From positions 124,001-188,000 of the forward strand of contig JAJFBE010000004.1 of assembly GCA_020697255.1 (NCBI GenBank): a stretch of DNA of 64,000 nucleotides, read 5' to 3'. The notes under the pieces were generated by a model. It was given only the letters and a program-made list of their open reading frames with translations, searched no databases and had not been told where the DNA came from. Of the stretch, positions 46,898 through 55,573 are shown piece by piece (position 1 is the stretch's first letter; every line of letters starts with the position of its first letter). The position numbers were made by a program, and so were the translations under genes. The DNA comes from Burkholderiales bacterium. Lineage in GTDB: Bacteria > Pseudomonadota > Gammaproteobacteria > Burkholderiales > UBA11063.

Positions 46898-48730
46898 TTA
46901 TTGTCCAACCTTTTTATTTAGTGTTCTTGAAAAAATTGATCTATCTTCATATTTAAAGTTATAAATTAACGCGCTCTGCGCGGCAAAACGAGGATCTGCC
47001 TCTAACTCTTTTGCGTACTGGTCTTTAAAAAACGGATAACCATAGGCAAGTATATTAGCATAATATGTCGCCCCGGTTTCGTCTCCTGCAATTTTATGCG
47101 TAACAATTTGTTTAAATAATACTCCGGGATATGGCAGTAAATTACCCATCATATCCGCATATTTTAATTGCTCAGCCGGGGTCAACACTGCATTAGTTTG
47201 CGGGCTGCCTGGCACATTATATGCATCCATCACCATTAGAGATGGTACAGACCAAATTTGGCTCGCATCAATTATATATTTTAATTGGTTTACGTTATTT
47301 GCATAATCATCCGAATCTTTTGGAATCATTGTATATGCGACCAACTGGTTATATATCGGCACATTTATTATTGCAAACCAGATAAAACAGATAAATAACA
47401 GCCAACCCACACTCTTTAAAATTTTATTATTATTGATAGTAAAAACCGGCTTGTCTACGGATAGTAACAAAATAATATACATTAAAAAGTATGCATACCA
47501 TAGGGGGTATTGGAACAAACCTTGAGCAAACATGGTCAGGATAATAAATGAAATAAATAATGTATGATAATTATTAAAATTTCTGAATATTCTATATAGT
47601 GTGTATATAACGCCATAAGCAATAGTTATCGCAAAACCGATGATCCCTGTTTCAGCCAGGATATTTAACGGCGTATTATGGCTATGCGTATACAAGGCCT
47701 GATTGGCGGGAATATAACTAAACCGCGGGTCAGTAAACATAATATCAATTGCCGCTTTAGGGTACTGAAACCAGCCAACCCCAAAAAGTGGGTGACTCAT
47801 AAAAATGACAATGTCTTTATACCATTCATAAAACCTACGATAGGTTGATTGATTAATATTATCTGCTGAAAACCGGTATAAACCCGAAGTTGCTTCTTTT
47901 GCCGGTAAAAAAACTTGAGTGATTTTAGGTAAAATAGCCTCAACAATAACCAATGAAATAATTAGGCCAAATAGCATATAGAAAATCTGGCGATTAGTTT
48001 GGCGATTTTCAGTATTCTTGCGATTAGCAAACACAAAAACTACTGCCATAAGTAAGGCAAAAATAAAGAATACAAAAGGAATCCTTGACGTCGTAGCACT
48101 TAAAATTACAATAAAAAATAATTCGACAACAAAAAATACAACCTTGTTTATTTCTTTTATAAAATATAAGTATGCCAGGGCAAAGACCCCCATGGTTATA
48201 AAATCTACGTAATCATTCTTTTGCCCAACATTACCAAATACATTATCCTCACGATTAGTTACATATAAAATAATATCTTTAAAGTTTTCTGCCAGTGTTG
48301 TATACTGCAAGAAACCATAAATTGCCTGAACCAAAGCACCGATAACTATTGCCCAAGCAATCATTTTAAATAATTGCTGCTGCCCTTCTTCTTTGCCCCC
48401 GACATAGGATGTCACACCGATAGATAATGCTAAGCCGATTAAAACTTCTATAGCAACGTCAATATTTATACCCGAAAAATATACATTTACTATTGGAATC
48501 TGGAGTAACAGAAACACAATAAATAAAGCACAAGCTATTCCTACATTTGAAATTGAAATCTGCTCCTTCCTAAATATCATAAGTATTGCGGATAAACTAG
48601 CTAGACATAGCGCTAATAGCTCAGAATAAAACTTAGTTACCGGAAAATAACTATAAGGAACCAAAAACGGTACAGTAAATAAAGCAATTAAACTTAAAAA
48701 AATCAACTTATCTAAAAATTTTCGCTGCAT
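46898..48730 (-). CDS. O-oligosaccharyltransferase / O-antigen ligase-like membrane protein (PglL/WaaL superfamily)
   Basis: 610 residues from the ATG at 48730, which has GGAGAG upstream. About twelve membrane helices. A large periplasmic loop ends in 'YTHSHNTPLNILAETGIIGF', the Wzy_C motif with the conserved His-Asn; 'SHPLFGVGWFQYPKA' precedes it. The C-terminal ~150 residues are soluble and resemble the extra Wzy_C_2-type region of PglL protein O-glycosylation enzymes rather than plain WaaL ligases. It would move lipid-linked oligosaccharide to pilin or other exported proteins, or to lipid A core. A longer frame to 48829 would start in a dispersed repeat and is rejected. Placed between bamD and clpP. 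Confidence 0.8.
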   Translation of the reverse strand: MQRKFLDKLIFLSLIALFTVPFLVPYSYFPVTKFYSELLALCLASLSAILMIFRKEQISISNVGIACALFIVFLLLQIPIVNVYFSGINIDVAIEVLIGLALSIGVTSYVGGKEEGQQQLFKMIAWAIVIGALVQAIYGFLQYTTLAENFKDIILYVTNREDNVFGNVGQKNDYVDFITMGVFALAYLYFIKEINKVVFFVVELFFIVILSATTSRIPFVFFIFALLMAVVFVFANRKNTENRQTNRQIFYMLFGLIISLVIVEAILPKITQVFLPAKEATSGLYRFSADNINQSTYRRFYEWYKDIVIFMSHPLFGVGWFQYPKAAIDIMFTDPRFSYIPANQALYTHSHNTPLNILAETGIIGFAITIAYGVIYTLYRIFRNFNNYHTLFISFIILTMFAQGLFQYPLWYAYFLMYIILLLSVDKPVFTINNNKILKSVGWLLFICFIWFAIINVPIYNQLVAYTMIPKDSDDYANNVNQLKYIIDASQIWSVPSLMVMDAYNVPGSPQTNAVLTPAEQLKYADMMGNLLPYPGVLFKQIVTHKIAGDETGATYYANILAYGYPFFKDQYAKELEADPRFAAQSALIYNFKYEDRSIFSRTLNKKVGQ

Positions 48731-48756
48731 TATTTTTTCTCTCCAATTATTTTTTA

Positions 48757-48798
48757 TGGATTCCCGATCACACACGCGTGTGGAAGCCAGGAATGACA
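48757..48798 (+). repeat. Dispersed short repeat, copy 4 (between bamD and the oligosaccharyltransferase gene)
   Basis: The 42 bases begin TGGATTCCCGATCA and end AGGAATGACA, the same ends as the other copies, with an extra palindromic middle (CACACGCGTGTG). It fills most of the 73-base gap and lies just downstream of the bamD stop on the coding strand. Confidence 0.7.
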
Positions 48799-48803
48799 AA
48801 CTT

Positions 48804-49619
48804 CTATCTTTCTGATTGCCAGAAGGCATACCATGCCATATTACTATACTTCCATGGCCTGGTCAAATACTTACTCTTTGGAAAATTTAGCGCTAATACT
48901 TTTTGGGTATTAGTACTCAACGTTTTTTGTCCTAATTTATCATAAGCTACAACCTGTATTGCTAATGCCTCTTCTACATATGATGTATTAGGATAGTTGG
49001 TAATTACATTTTGTGCCCTGCTAATTGCTGCTAAGTATGCCTTTATACTCATATAGTAACGAGAACGATAAATTTCTCCCCTGGATAATGCATTAATCAA
49101 ACGGTTAATTTTATCTTTGGCATCGGGAGTATATTTGGAATTTGGATAGTTTGATACTAAAGTGGTAAATGCTTTATATGCCTCTAAAACACTCCTGGGA
49201 TCACGCTCACTCAAATCTTGCCCGGAAAACCGTGACATTAAACCATTATCATTTTTGTAATTTATATACCCTTTCAAATATAGCGCATAATCCATATTTA
49301 CGTTGGTCGGATATGTAGTTATAAATTGATCTACCGTCGGCAAAGCCAGTTCCGGCTTATCATCCTGGTAATAGGCATATGCCAGGTCTAAAAGCCCTTG
49401 CTGGGCATACACCCCGTATGGGTAAGTAGACTCTAATACCCTGTATAGTTTTGTTGACCTGGTATAGTTGTGATTCGCTAACTCAGTACTGGCCTCAGCA
49501 TATAGCTTTTGTACCGTCCAACCCTTAGTTTCTTCTCTAACCGGATCATCACTATCTGAACATGATATTGTAAAAAGTGTTAAAATCGCTAATATTAACA
49601 GCCGAACGTATAAAAACAT
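48804..49619 (-). CDS. bamD: Outer-membrane protein assembly factor BamD (ComL)
   Basis: Lipoprotein of the BAM complex that inserts beta-barrel proteins into the outer membrane. From the ATG at 49619 it has 271 residues. The lipoprotein signal peptide 'MFLYVRLLILAILTLFTISC' gives lipidation at Cys20. Five TPR-like repeats follow, including 'KLYAEASTELANHNYTRSTKLYRVLESTYPYG', 'ELALPTVDQFITTYPT', 'SRFSGQDLSERDPRS' (the BamD motif) and 'AFTTLVSNYPNSKYTPDA'. A long upstream extension of the frame is antisense to rluD and not real. The start lies one base from the divergent rluD start. Confidence 0.95.
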   Translation of the reverse strand: MFLYVRLLILAILTLFTISCSDSDDPVREETKGWTVQKLYAEASTELANHNYTRSTKLYRVLESTYPYGVYAQQGLLDLAYAYYQDDKPELALPTVDQFITTYPTNVNMDYALYLKGYINYKNDNGLMSRFSGQDLSERDPRSVLEAYKAFTTLVSNYPNSKYTPDAKDKINRLINALSRGEIYRSRYYMSIKAYLAAISRAQNVITNYPNTSYVEEALAIQVVAYDKLGQKTLSTNTQKVLALNFPKSKYLTRPWKYSNMAWYAFWQSER

Positions 49620-49620
49620 T

Positions 49621-50649
49621 ATGAAAATTGAATCTCTAAATAGTATTGATAGCACTGAACCATATTTCGTCACCATTCCTAATAATCTGGCAGGCCTTAG
49701 AATAGACGCAGCTTTAAGCGTAATTATACCAGAATTGTCTAGAAGCGTAATCACTAATTGGATAAAGGCCGGTGCAATTTTAGTCGAAGATAAAATCCCC
49801 AAACCCAAAGACAAAGTTGTTGGCTCCGAAAAGGTATTTATAACCCCTATAATAAGTGAGGATAAACTGGCATTCACCCCAGAAAATATTGATTTGGATA
49901 TTGTTTATAGCGATGAGAATATTATTGTAATTAATAAACCTGCCGGACTAATCGTCCATCCGGGTAACGGGAACTGGAGCGGCACCCTTCTGAATGGTCT
50001 ATTATACCACTTTGCTGAATTACAAAATATTCCCAGAGCCGGAATTGTTCATCGTCTGGATAAAGATACCTCCGGGCTTATGGTAGTAGCGCGTACAGCA
50101 TTAGCCCAGGTGAAATTAGTTGAACAATTACAAAATAGGACTGTATCACGTATATACCGCGCCATAGTTACCGGGCATACTCCACAAAAAGGCGTGATTA
50201 ATAAAAATATCGGACGTGATCTAAATAACCGTATCAAAATGGCAGTTTTAAATGTCGGCGGAAAAGAGGCAATTACCCATTTTCGTACATTGGAGTATTT
50301 TAGCGAGTTTAGTTACATTGAATGTAAGCTGGAAACCGGGCGTACTCACCAAATTCGCGTTCATATGCAATCTATCCATCATCCATTAGTAGGTGATCAA
50401 ACCTATGGTAGTCGTAAAATTAATTACCCACAGAGCATTGTCGATGCAATTATTAGCCTGAATCGCCAGGCATTACATGCATTAAAACTTAGTTTTATTC
50501 ATCCGGCAACCAATGAAGTAATGAGTTTTACCTCTAAAATACCGGAGGATATGAAGGTATTGTTGCAGGAGTTACGAGGGGAAGTTGAGAATTTTGATGA
50601 CGAGGCTTATGATGATGGTAATTGGGAAGTAATGTATGTCAATGAATAA
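49621..50649 (+). CDS. rluD: 23S rRNA pseudouridine(1911/1915/1917) synthase
   Basis: 342 residues. An S4-like RNA-binding domain (~22-85, 'LAGLRIDAALSVIIPELSRSVITNWIKAGAILVED') precedes the catalytic domain, with 'VINKPAGLIVHPGNG' and the active-site Asp147 in 'HRLDKDTSGLMVVART'. 'ETGRTHQIRVHMQSIHHPLVGDQTYG' is the RluA-family signature III. An acidic C-terminal tail ends in 'DDEAYDDGNWEV'. The ATG at 49621 is separated by one base from the bamD start codon on the other strand and has no obvious Shine-Dalgarno. It overlaps pgeF by 14 bases. The bamD/rluD/pgeF arrangement is as in E. coli. Confidence 0.96.
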   Translation: MKIESLNSIDSTEPYFVTIPNNLAGLRIDAALSVIIPELSRSVITNWIKAGAILVEDKIPKPKDKVVGSEKVFITPIISEDKLAFTPENIDLDIVYSDENIIVINKPAGLIVHPGNGNWSGTLLNGLLYHFAELQNIPRAGIVHRLDKDTSGLMVVARTALAQVKLVEQLQNRTVSRIYRAIVTGHTPQKGVINKNIGRDLNNRIKMAVLNVGGKEAITHFRTLEYFSEFSYIECKLETGRTHQIRVHMQSIHHPLVGDQTYGSRKINYPQSIVDAIISLNRQALHALKLSFIHPATNEVMSFTSKIPEDMKVLLQELRGEVENFDDEAYDDGNWEVMYVNE

Positions 50650-51403
50650 TTTTATAATTCCGGATTGGGATGCGCCATTCGGGGTTAAAAGTCTGGTTAC
50701 CACCCGCCTTGGTGGCGTTAGTGCTGCCCCATATGATACCTTTAATTTGGGAAATCATGTGGGGGATAATCTCGAAAGTGTCCGGCAGAATAGACAAATC
50801 TTAAGGAAATACCTCCCAAGTGAACCATTGTGGCTTAATCAAACGCATAGTGATAATGTATTGCAGATTTCTGAACCAGATTTAGTAAATAATAAAACTT
50901 TGGCCGAGAATCTGTTATTGCCGCATGATGCAAGCTATACTTACAGTAAAAATAAAGTGTGCGTTGTTATGTCAGCTGATTGTATTCCGATACTTTTAAC
51001 AGATAAAAAGGCAAGTTTTGTCGCCGCAATTCATGCCGGCTGGCGCGGTGTGGAAAATGGGATTATAGCAAGCACTATAGGTCAGATTTGTAAAGATGTT
51101 GCTAACATAATAGCTTATATTGGGCCCGCTATTTGTAAAGACCATTTTGAAGTCGGGCCTGATGTGCTTGAAATGTTCACCCAAAAAGATAAAAACTATG
51201 GGCTTTATTTCAATAAAAATGGTACTGGCAAATTTAACTGTGATTTGACTGGTATTACCAGATCACAATTGTTAAAATGTGGTTTATTGGCAAATAACAT
51301 TTATTTATCTGGGATGTGTACTTACTGTGATAAAGAACGGTTTTTCTCTTACCGGAGGGATGGAATAACCGGAAGGATAGCCAGTTTAATCTGGCTATCC
51401 TAG
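50636..51403 (+). CDS. pgeF: Peptidoglycan editing factor / multicopper polyphenol-oxidase-like protein
   Basis: 255-residue member of the YfiH/LACC1 family, which has purine-nucleoside phosphorylase/deaminase activities and, as PgeF, prevents misincorporated amino acids in muropeptides. The metal-site residues are in place: His71 ('NQTHSDNV'), Cys116 ('MSADCIPIL') and His133 ('AIHAGWRG'). The C-terminus 'YRRDGITGRIASLIWLS' is the native family ending. Its last codons form a perfect inverted repeat (51375-51400), copies of which occur at 53.46, 55.47 and 57.1 kb. The ATG at 50636 is preceded by GGGAAG. It converges on the first lipoprotein gene with 12 bases between stops. Confidence 0.94.
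   Translation: MSMNNFIIPDWDAPFGVKSLVTTRLGGVSAAPYDTFNLGNHVGDNLESVRQNRQILRKYLPSEPLWLNQTHSDNVLQISEPDLVNNKTLAENLLLPHDASYTYSKNKVCVVMSADCIPILLTDKKASFVAAIHAGWRGVENGIIASTIGQICKDVANIIAYIGPAICKDHFEVGPDVLEMFTQKDKNYGLYFNKNGTGKFNCDLTGITRSQLLKCGLLANNIYLSGMCTYCDKERFFSYRRDGITGRIASLIWLS
51375..51400 (+). repeat. Inverted repeat at the pgeF 3' end (reference copy)
   Basis: GGATAGCCAG and CTGGCTATCC form a perfect 10-bp palindrome around TTTAAT. It encodes the native PgeF C-terminus (RIASLIWLS). It has no T-run in either direction, so it is not a classical intrinsic terminator. Confidence 0.85.
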
Positions 51404-51415
51404 CTATAATGGCCT

Positions 51416-53161
51416 TTAGATTGGACTATATTTAAAATCAGTACTGTCAGAATAGAAATACTGCGTATTATATCCTGTTGGGCTAACCGAATATAAAGTT
51501 TCGACACCATTTACTATGTGCCCGCCCACCCCAAAAATGCGCCTATCACCAAAACCATTCACAAAGAAATTATTAACGCCAGGAGTCATTAAAATTGGGT
51601 AGTCAAAACAGTATAAGGATTTACCACCAAATTGTGGAAAATATGTTTTAAAATATTGATTATCGGCTGTTGTATCAACTACACATGCAGCTGAATATGT
51701 TTTTGTTATTGGAGAATATGCAACAAACCCTCCCATTACATTATCCGCAACATCCCCAACTCTATTAACTCCCCCATTATTTGGTATAAAAATAAACGTT
51801 CCTATTGGACTATTCATTTCCATAATTAAGGCCATGTTACTAGCAAAATTAATTGAGGACTGATACATACTACGCATGCTTTTTACTTGATTGGCAGAAG
51901 AAATACACTCGGTATTAATCTTATTTGTATCACCATAACACGCATTAATAATATTAAAATTGTTATAATTATAAATCATTGTGGTATAGTCCTTAGTTGC
52001 CTGGACTATATTGCGTTTTGTAGGATCATCTACGTAAGAAGAAGAAAGATAAAAGCTTTGTTGTTGGTATGTGTTAAGATAATTCAACATCTGTCTATCT
52101 TGTGTAATAGTAGTAGTCAGATAATTCTTTGCTGCCTGCTCAGCTGGCGTGAGTGGGGTTAAGGATGCCTCTACGCCAAACCTTGAGTACTCTCTGGTAC
52201 TAAAATCGTAAGTAAATAATGTACTTGGATCTTTAAAATTTACGCTAGTTTGAAAATCATTCTGAGCATAAGCTATTACATCATTAATTATAGCTTGGCA
52301 GCTATCAAGATTAGTGGCACTGCAAGTTACAACATTATACCCTTGTGGACCAGGACTGCCAAATATTTTGGCTAATTTAGTTGGATCTCCGCCAAGTTGA
52401 TAAGCTTTTATCGCAAAAGTTGCATTTTTGGTGGAGCTTTGTTCTGAATGCTCAAAAGCACCTTTTATTGATCCGATTCCAGCAATTGAACCAGAAGCTT
52501 CGCCCTCAAACTGTTCTTTCGAAGCAGCATTAGCAAATTGAATGGATACATTAACTATTAATACCGCCCCTTCTTTGGCACTTTGTACAATTGAATTGCC
52601 GCATACATTTGTAAAGGCATCATTCCCTTCTGCTAACAAACTTTGGGCGCTTGAGCTCAATATATTATTTCCTACACCTTTTACTGTGAAAGTTGCATCA
52701 GCTGCCATGCTCTGCACATAATTAAAATTAATTGACTGACGTGTATCCATACTATCCCTCGTATACTTGGCTGCCAATGATACAGAAAATAAACCAAAAT
52801 CTGCACTTCCACTAATGCTGGTATTTAGCAAACTACCTATCTCCTGAGCTGATACAGCATCAGTAAAATCTATTGATCCTTGTGGATTAGATAATACAAT
52901 TGCACTCGGATCATCTGCATTAACTAGACAGCTAAGCCCTTCACTCATACCGGTACGGTCATCAAAACCATAACCAAGTCTAACCGGAACTTCGTAATCG
53001 TTATCTTTGAAATCGTGCTTTGAATTCTTGGACAGAGAATCACTTTTTGCAGATCCGGATAATGCAGGTGACGCGCCTCCACCAGTGTTATTTCCGGTAC
53101 ATGCAGTAAAAAGCAATAAACTTGTTGTTACTAAACTTATTTTTTTAAGCTTATATTTCAT
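51416..53161 (-). CDS. Predicted lipoprotein A, possibly MACPF-like (tandem paralogue)
   Basis: 581 residues from the ATG at 53161, which has AGGAGAT upstream; a longer frame to 53191 lacks one. The signal 'MKYKLKKISLVTTSLLLFTAC' gives lipidation at Cys21, followed by a low-complexity Gly/Ser linker. 'RLGYGFDDRTG' begins the first conserved domain. 'CGNSIVQSAKEGA' (187-199) resembles a degenerate MACPF signature (G-x-x-[FYI]-x6-G-[GA]), flanked by Ser/Thr/Gly-rich segments that could be membrane hairpins. The second half is helical, then beta-rich with four or more Cys. It is very similar to the neighbouring 53495-55243 protein. Pore-forming activity is a hypothesis; I know no named family. 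Confidence 0.75.
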   Translation of the reverse strand: MKYKLKKISLVTTSLLLFTACTGNNTGGGASPALSGSAKSDSLSKNSKHDFKDNDYEVPVRLGYGFDDRTGMSEGLSCLVNADDPSAIVLSNPQGSIDFTDAVSAQEIGSLLNTSISGSADFGLFSVSLAAKYTRDSMDTRQSINFNYVQSMAADATFTVKGVGNNILSSSAQSLLAEGNDAFTNVCGNSIVQSAKEGAVLIVNVSIQFANAASKEQFEGEASGSIAGIGSIKGAFEHSEQSSTKNATFAIKAYQLGGDPTKLAKIFGSPGPQGYNVVTCSATNLDSCQAIINDVIAYAQNDFQTSVNFKDPSTLFTYDFSTREYSRFGVEASLTPLTPAEQAAKNYLTTTITQDRQMLNYLNTYQQQSFYLSSSYVDDPTKRNIVQATKDYTTMIYNYNNFNIINACYGDTNKINTECISSANQVKSMRSMYQSSINFASNMALIMEMNSPIGTFIFIPNNGGVNRVGDVADNVMGGFVAYSPITKTYSAACVVDTTADNQYFKTYFPQFGGKSLYCFDYPILMTPGVNNFFVNGFGDRRIFGVGGHIVNGVETLYSVSPTGYNTQYFYSDSTDFKYSPI

Positions 53162-53494
53162 TTCAATACTATCTCCTAAATAGTCGTACATTTTATTTAT
53201 AGTTACAATGTAACTAACCTAATTGGTTTATATTTTTATACATAACCAAATCCAGATTGTATCATCAATATAATGGATTTAGATAGGATCTTTATGAAAC
53301 AAGGCTGAAAAATCACTAATGCAATTAATAAGTTAAACTAGCCTTGTCTAAGGGATCTATTTTATAGAGGCTTGAGAAAATTTATATACCAAGTTTTGGT
53401 ACTTGCTTTGGGAAGGTCCATTTTAGACTTAGGCTTACCCAGATATATCGGGAGGATAGCCAGTTTAATCTGGCTATCACAACCATAATAGTCT
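53162..53494. repeat. Intergenic region 1: duplicated flank with pgeF 3'-end relic
   Basis: The 333 bases between the lipoprotein genes hold no gene. 53449-53478 repeats the pgeF 3'-end palindrome (GATAGCCAG-TTTAAT-CTGGCTATC), and the following bases up to the lipoprotein stop match those after pgeF. 53333-53448 matches 55354-55464 over long runs, for example AAATTTATATACCAAGTTTTGGTA. A small palindrome GTTACAATGTAAC (53202-53214) lies upstream of lipoprotein A. No convincing promoter was found. Confidence 0.8.
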
Positions 53495-55243
53495 TTAGAT
53501 TGGGTTATATTTAAAGTCGGTAGCGTCTGAATAAACATACCCTAAATTACCGCCACTAGGACTTGGTGGATACAAGGTTTCTACGCCATTCACCATATGC
53601 CCGGCAATACCCTGGAAGCGTCTATCGCCAAAATCCTTAACAAAGAAATGCTGTATTCCAGGAGCAATTGGCACCAATATATCATAACAATAAAGAGATT
53701 TGCCAACTAACTGTGGTGCTACAACTTTAAAATACTCATTATCACTTGAGGTATCAATAGAGCATTCTGATGTATATGACTTAGTTGTTGGGTCATATGC
53801 AATAAATCCGCCCATTACGTTATTAGCAACGTTGCCAACCCTACTATCTCCAGTATTAGTTGCAACAAAAATCATCTCACCTATAGGACCATACATCTCT
53901 ATAGTTAGTGCTAAAGTATTTCCTACATAAATTGATGTTTGGTACATACTACGCATACTCTTTACCTGATTCGCTGCCGATATACATTCAGTATTTATTT
54001 TATTGGTATCACCATAACAAGAGTTAATTATATTAAAATTATCATAATTACTAATCATGGTAGTGTAGTCTTTAATGGCCTGGGTAACATTACGCTTGGT
54101 AATGTCATCTACATCGGTATTATAAAAACTTTGTTGCTGATAAGCATTTAAATAGCTTAACATCTGTCTATCTTGCGTAATAGTAGTAGTTAGATAGTTT
54201 TTCGCAGCCTGCTCATCTGGTGTCAGCGGTGTGAGAGATGTTTGTACACCTAGTGCAGCGTATTGGTTTGAATCAACCTCATAAGTATATAAAGTACTTT
54301 GATCTTTAAAGTTTACGCTAGTTTCAAAATCATGTTGTGCATAACCAATTACATCATTAATAATATCTTGGCAACTATCCAGATTAGTAGCATTACACTT
54401 TACAATATTATATTGGCCTTGTGGATCAGGATTACCAAATATTTTAGCCAATTTAGTCGGATCTCCACCAACCTGGTAAGCTTTTACTGCAAACGTTGCA
54501 TTTTGCGTAGAACTCTGTTCAGAATGCTCAAAAGCGCCTTTGATTGATCCTATTCCGGAAATTGAGCCGGAAGCTTCACCTTCAAATCGTTCTTTTGACG
54601 AAGCATTTGCAAATTGGATAGATACTGTAACCATTAGCACCGCACCTTCTTTAGCACTTTGTACAATCGAATTACCACAAGCATTAGTAAAGGCATCGTT
54701 CCCTTGGGCTAAGATGCTTTTTGCTGCTGGACTAAGTATATCGTTACCAATTCCTTGTACTTGAAAAAACGCATCTGCTGACATAGTTTGTAAATAATTG
54801 AAATTAATTGATCGGCGTGTATCAGTGCTATCTCTTGTATAGTTTGCCGCTACTGATGCAGAAAATATTCCAAAATCTGCGTTTCCACTAATACTTGTAT
54901 TTAGCAGATCACCCATTTCTTGTGAAGAAATAGTATCACTAAAATCTATTGAACCTTGAGGGTTTGACAGTACAATGGCACTTGGATCAGTTGCATTAAC
55001 CAGACAACTTGCTCCTTTTGCAACTCCAGTGCGATCGTCAAAACCGTAACCCAATCTAGGCAGCGGCGTGTACCCTATATTTTTGAGGTCAGCTTTAGTG
55101 CCACTCCCAGCAAGAGAATCAGATCTTGCTGGAGCTGATAGCGTAGGCACCGTACCTCCTCCACCAGTGTTATTTCCGGTACATGCAGTAATAACCAATA
55201 AACTTGTTGTTACTAAACTTATTTTTTTAAGCTTATATTTCAT
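53495..55243 (-). CDS. Predicted lipoprotein B, possibly MACPF-like (tandem paralogue)
   Basis: 582 residues from the ATG at 55243; a second in-frame ATG at 55258 also has purines nearby, but the shared signal peptide fixes the later start. 'MKYKLKKISLVTTSLLVITAC' gives Cys21. It matches lipoprotein A along its whole length, including 'LGYGFDDRTG', 'ITQDRQML', 'CYGDTNKINTECIS', 'ANQVKSMRSMYQ', 'NVMGGF', 'FGDRR' and 'YSDATDFKYNPI'. The MACPF-like segment 'CGNSIVQSAKEGA' is identical. The most variable parts are the linker after the lipid Cys and the beta-rich C-terminal region, as expected for surface-exposed or specificity regions. Function unknown. Confidence 0.75.
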   Translation of the reverse strand: MKYKLKKISLVTTSLLVITACTGNNTGGGGTVPTLSAPARSDSLAGSGTKADLKNIGYTPLPRLGYGFDDRTGVAKGASCLVNATDPSAIVLSNPQGSIDFSDTISSQEMGDLLNTSISGNADFGIFSASVAANYTRDSTDTRRSINFNYLQTMSADAFFQVQGIGNDILSPAAKSILAQGNDAFTNACGNSIVQSAKEGAVLMVTVSIQFANASSKERFEGEASGSISGIGSIKGAFEHSEQSSTQNATFAVKAYQVGGDPTKLAKIFGNPDPQGQYNIVKCNATNLDSCQDIINDVIGYAQHDFETSVNFKDQSTLYTYEVDSNQYAALGVQTSLTPLTPDEQAAKNYLTTTITQDRQMLSYLNAYQQQSFYNTDVDDITKRNVTQAIKDYTTMISNYDNFNIINSCYGDTNKINTECISAANQVKSMRSMYQTSIYVGNTLALTIEMYGPIGEMIFVATNTGDSRVGNVANNVMGGFIAYDPTTKSYTSECSIDTSSDNEYFKVVAPQLVGKSLYCYDILVPIAPGIQHFFVKDFGDRRFQGIAGHMVNGVETLYPPSPSGGNLGYVYSDATDFKYNPI

Positions 55244-55573
55244 TCCATATATCTCCATTATTATTAAATTTTTAGTTACGTGATATTAACTAACGTGATT
55301 AGTCAATATTTTATAGAGCCAGACTCAGATTTTATAATTATCTAATAAAATTACCAGACTTGCCTTAGGAAGCAATTGTAGAGAAATTTGAGGAAATTTA
55401 TATACCAAGTTTTGGTATTTGAGTGGGAAATGTCCATTTTAGATTTATGCTCGCCCAGATATACCGGGAGAATAACCAGCTCATCTGTTAAACAGAGGCA
55501 AGCCTAGGAGGCTAAAATGCCACAAATAATATATACCTGCATTTATCAGAGATTTTTAATGTACGTACATTAG
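55244..55573. repeat. Intergenic region 2: third, degenerate copy of the duplicated flank
   Basis: No gene in these 330 bases. 55354-55479 repeats the flank of intergenic region 1, including the lead-in CCAGATATACCGGGAGAATAACCAG at 55455-55479, where the left arm of the pgeF palindrome has decayed and the right arm is broken. It therefore marks the edge of another duplicated unit. Confidence 0.75.

Noticed and set aside
48731-48829. A longer N-terminus for the oligosaccharyltransferase
   Set aside because: The extra codons derive from the dispersed repeat at 48757-48798. The ATG at 48730 has a good GGAGAG ribosome-binding site directly before a membrane helix.
49620-49877. An 86-residue N-terminal extension of BamD
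   Set aside because: It is antisense to rluD. The lipoprotein signal peptide begins at the ATG at 49619.
51375-51400. A dedicated bidirectional terminator between pgeF and lipoprotein A
   Set aside because: The palindrome encodes the conserved PgeF C-terminus and has no T-run on either side. It may still slow polymerase, but that is not shown.
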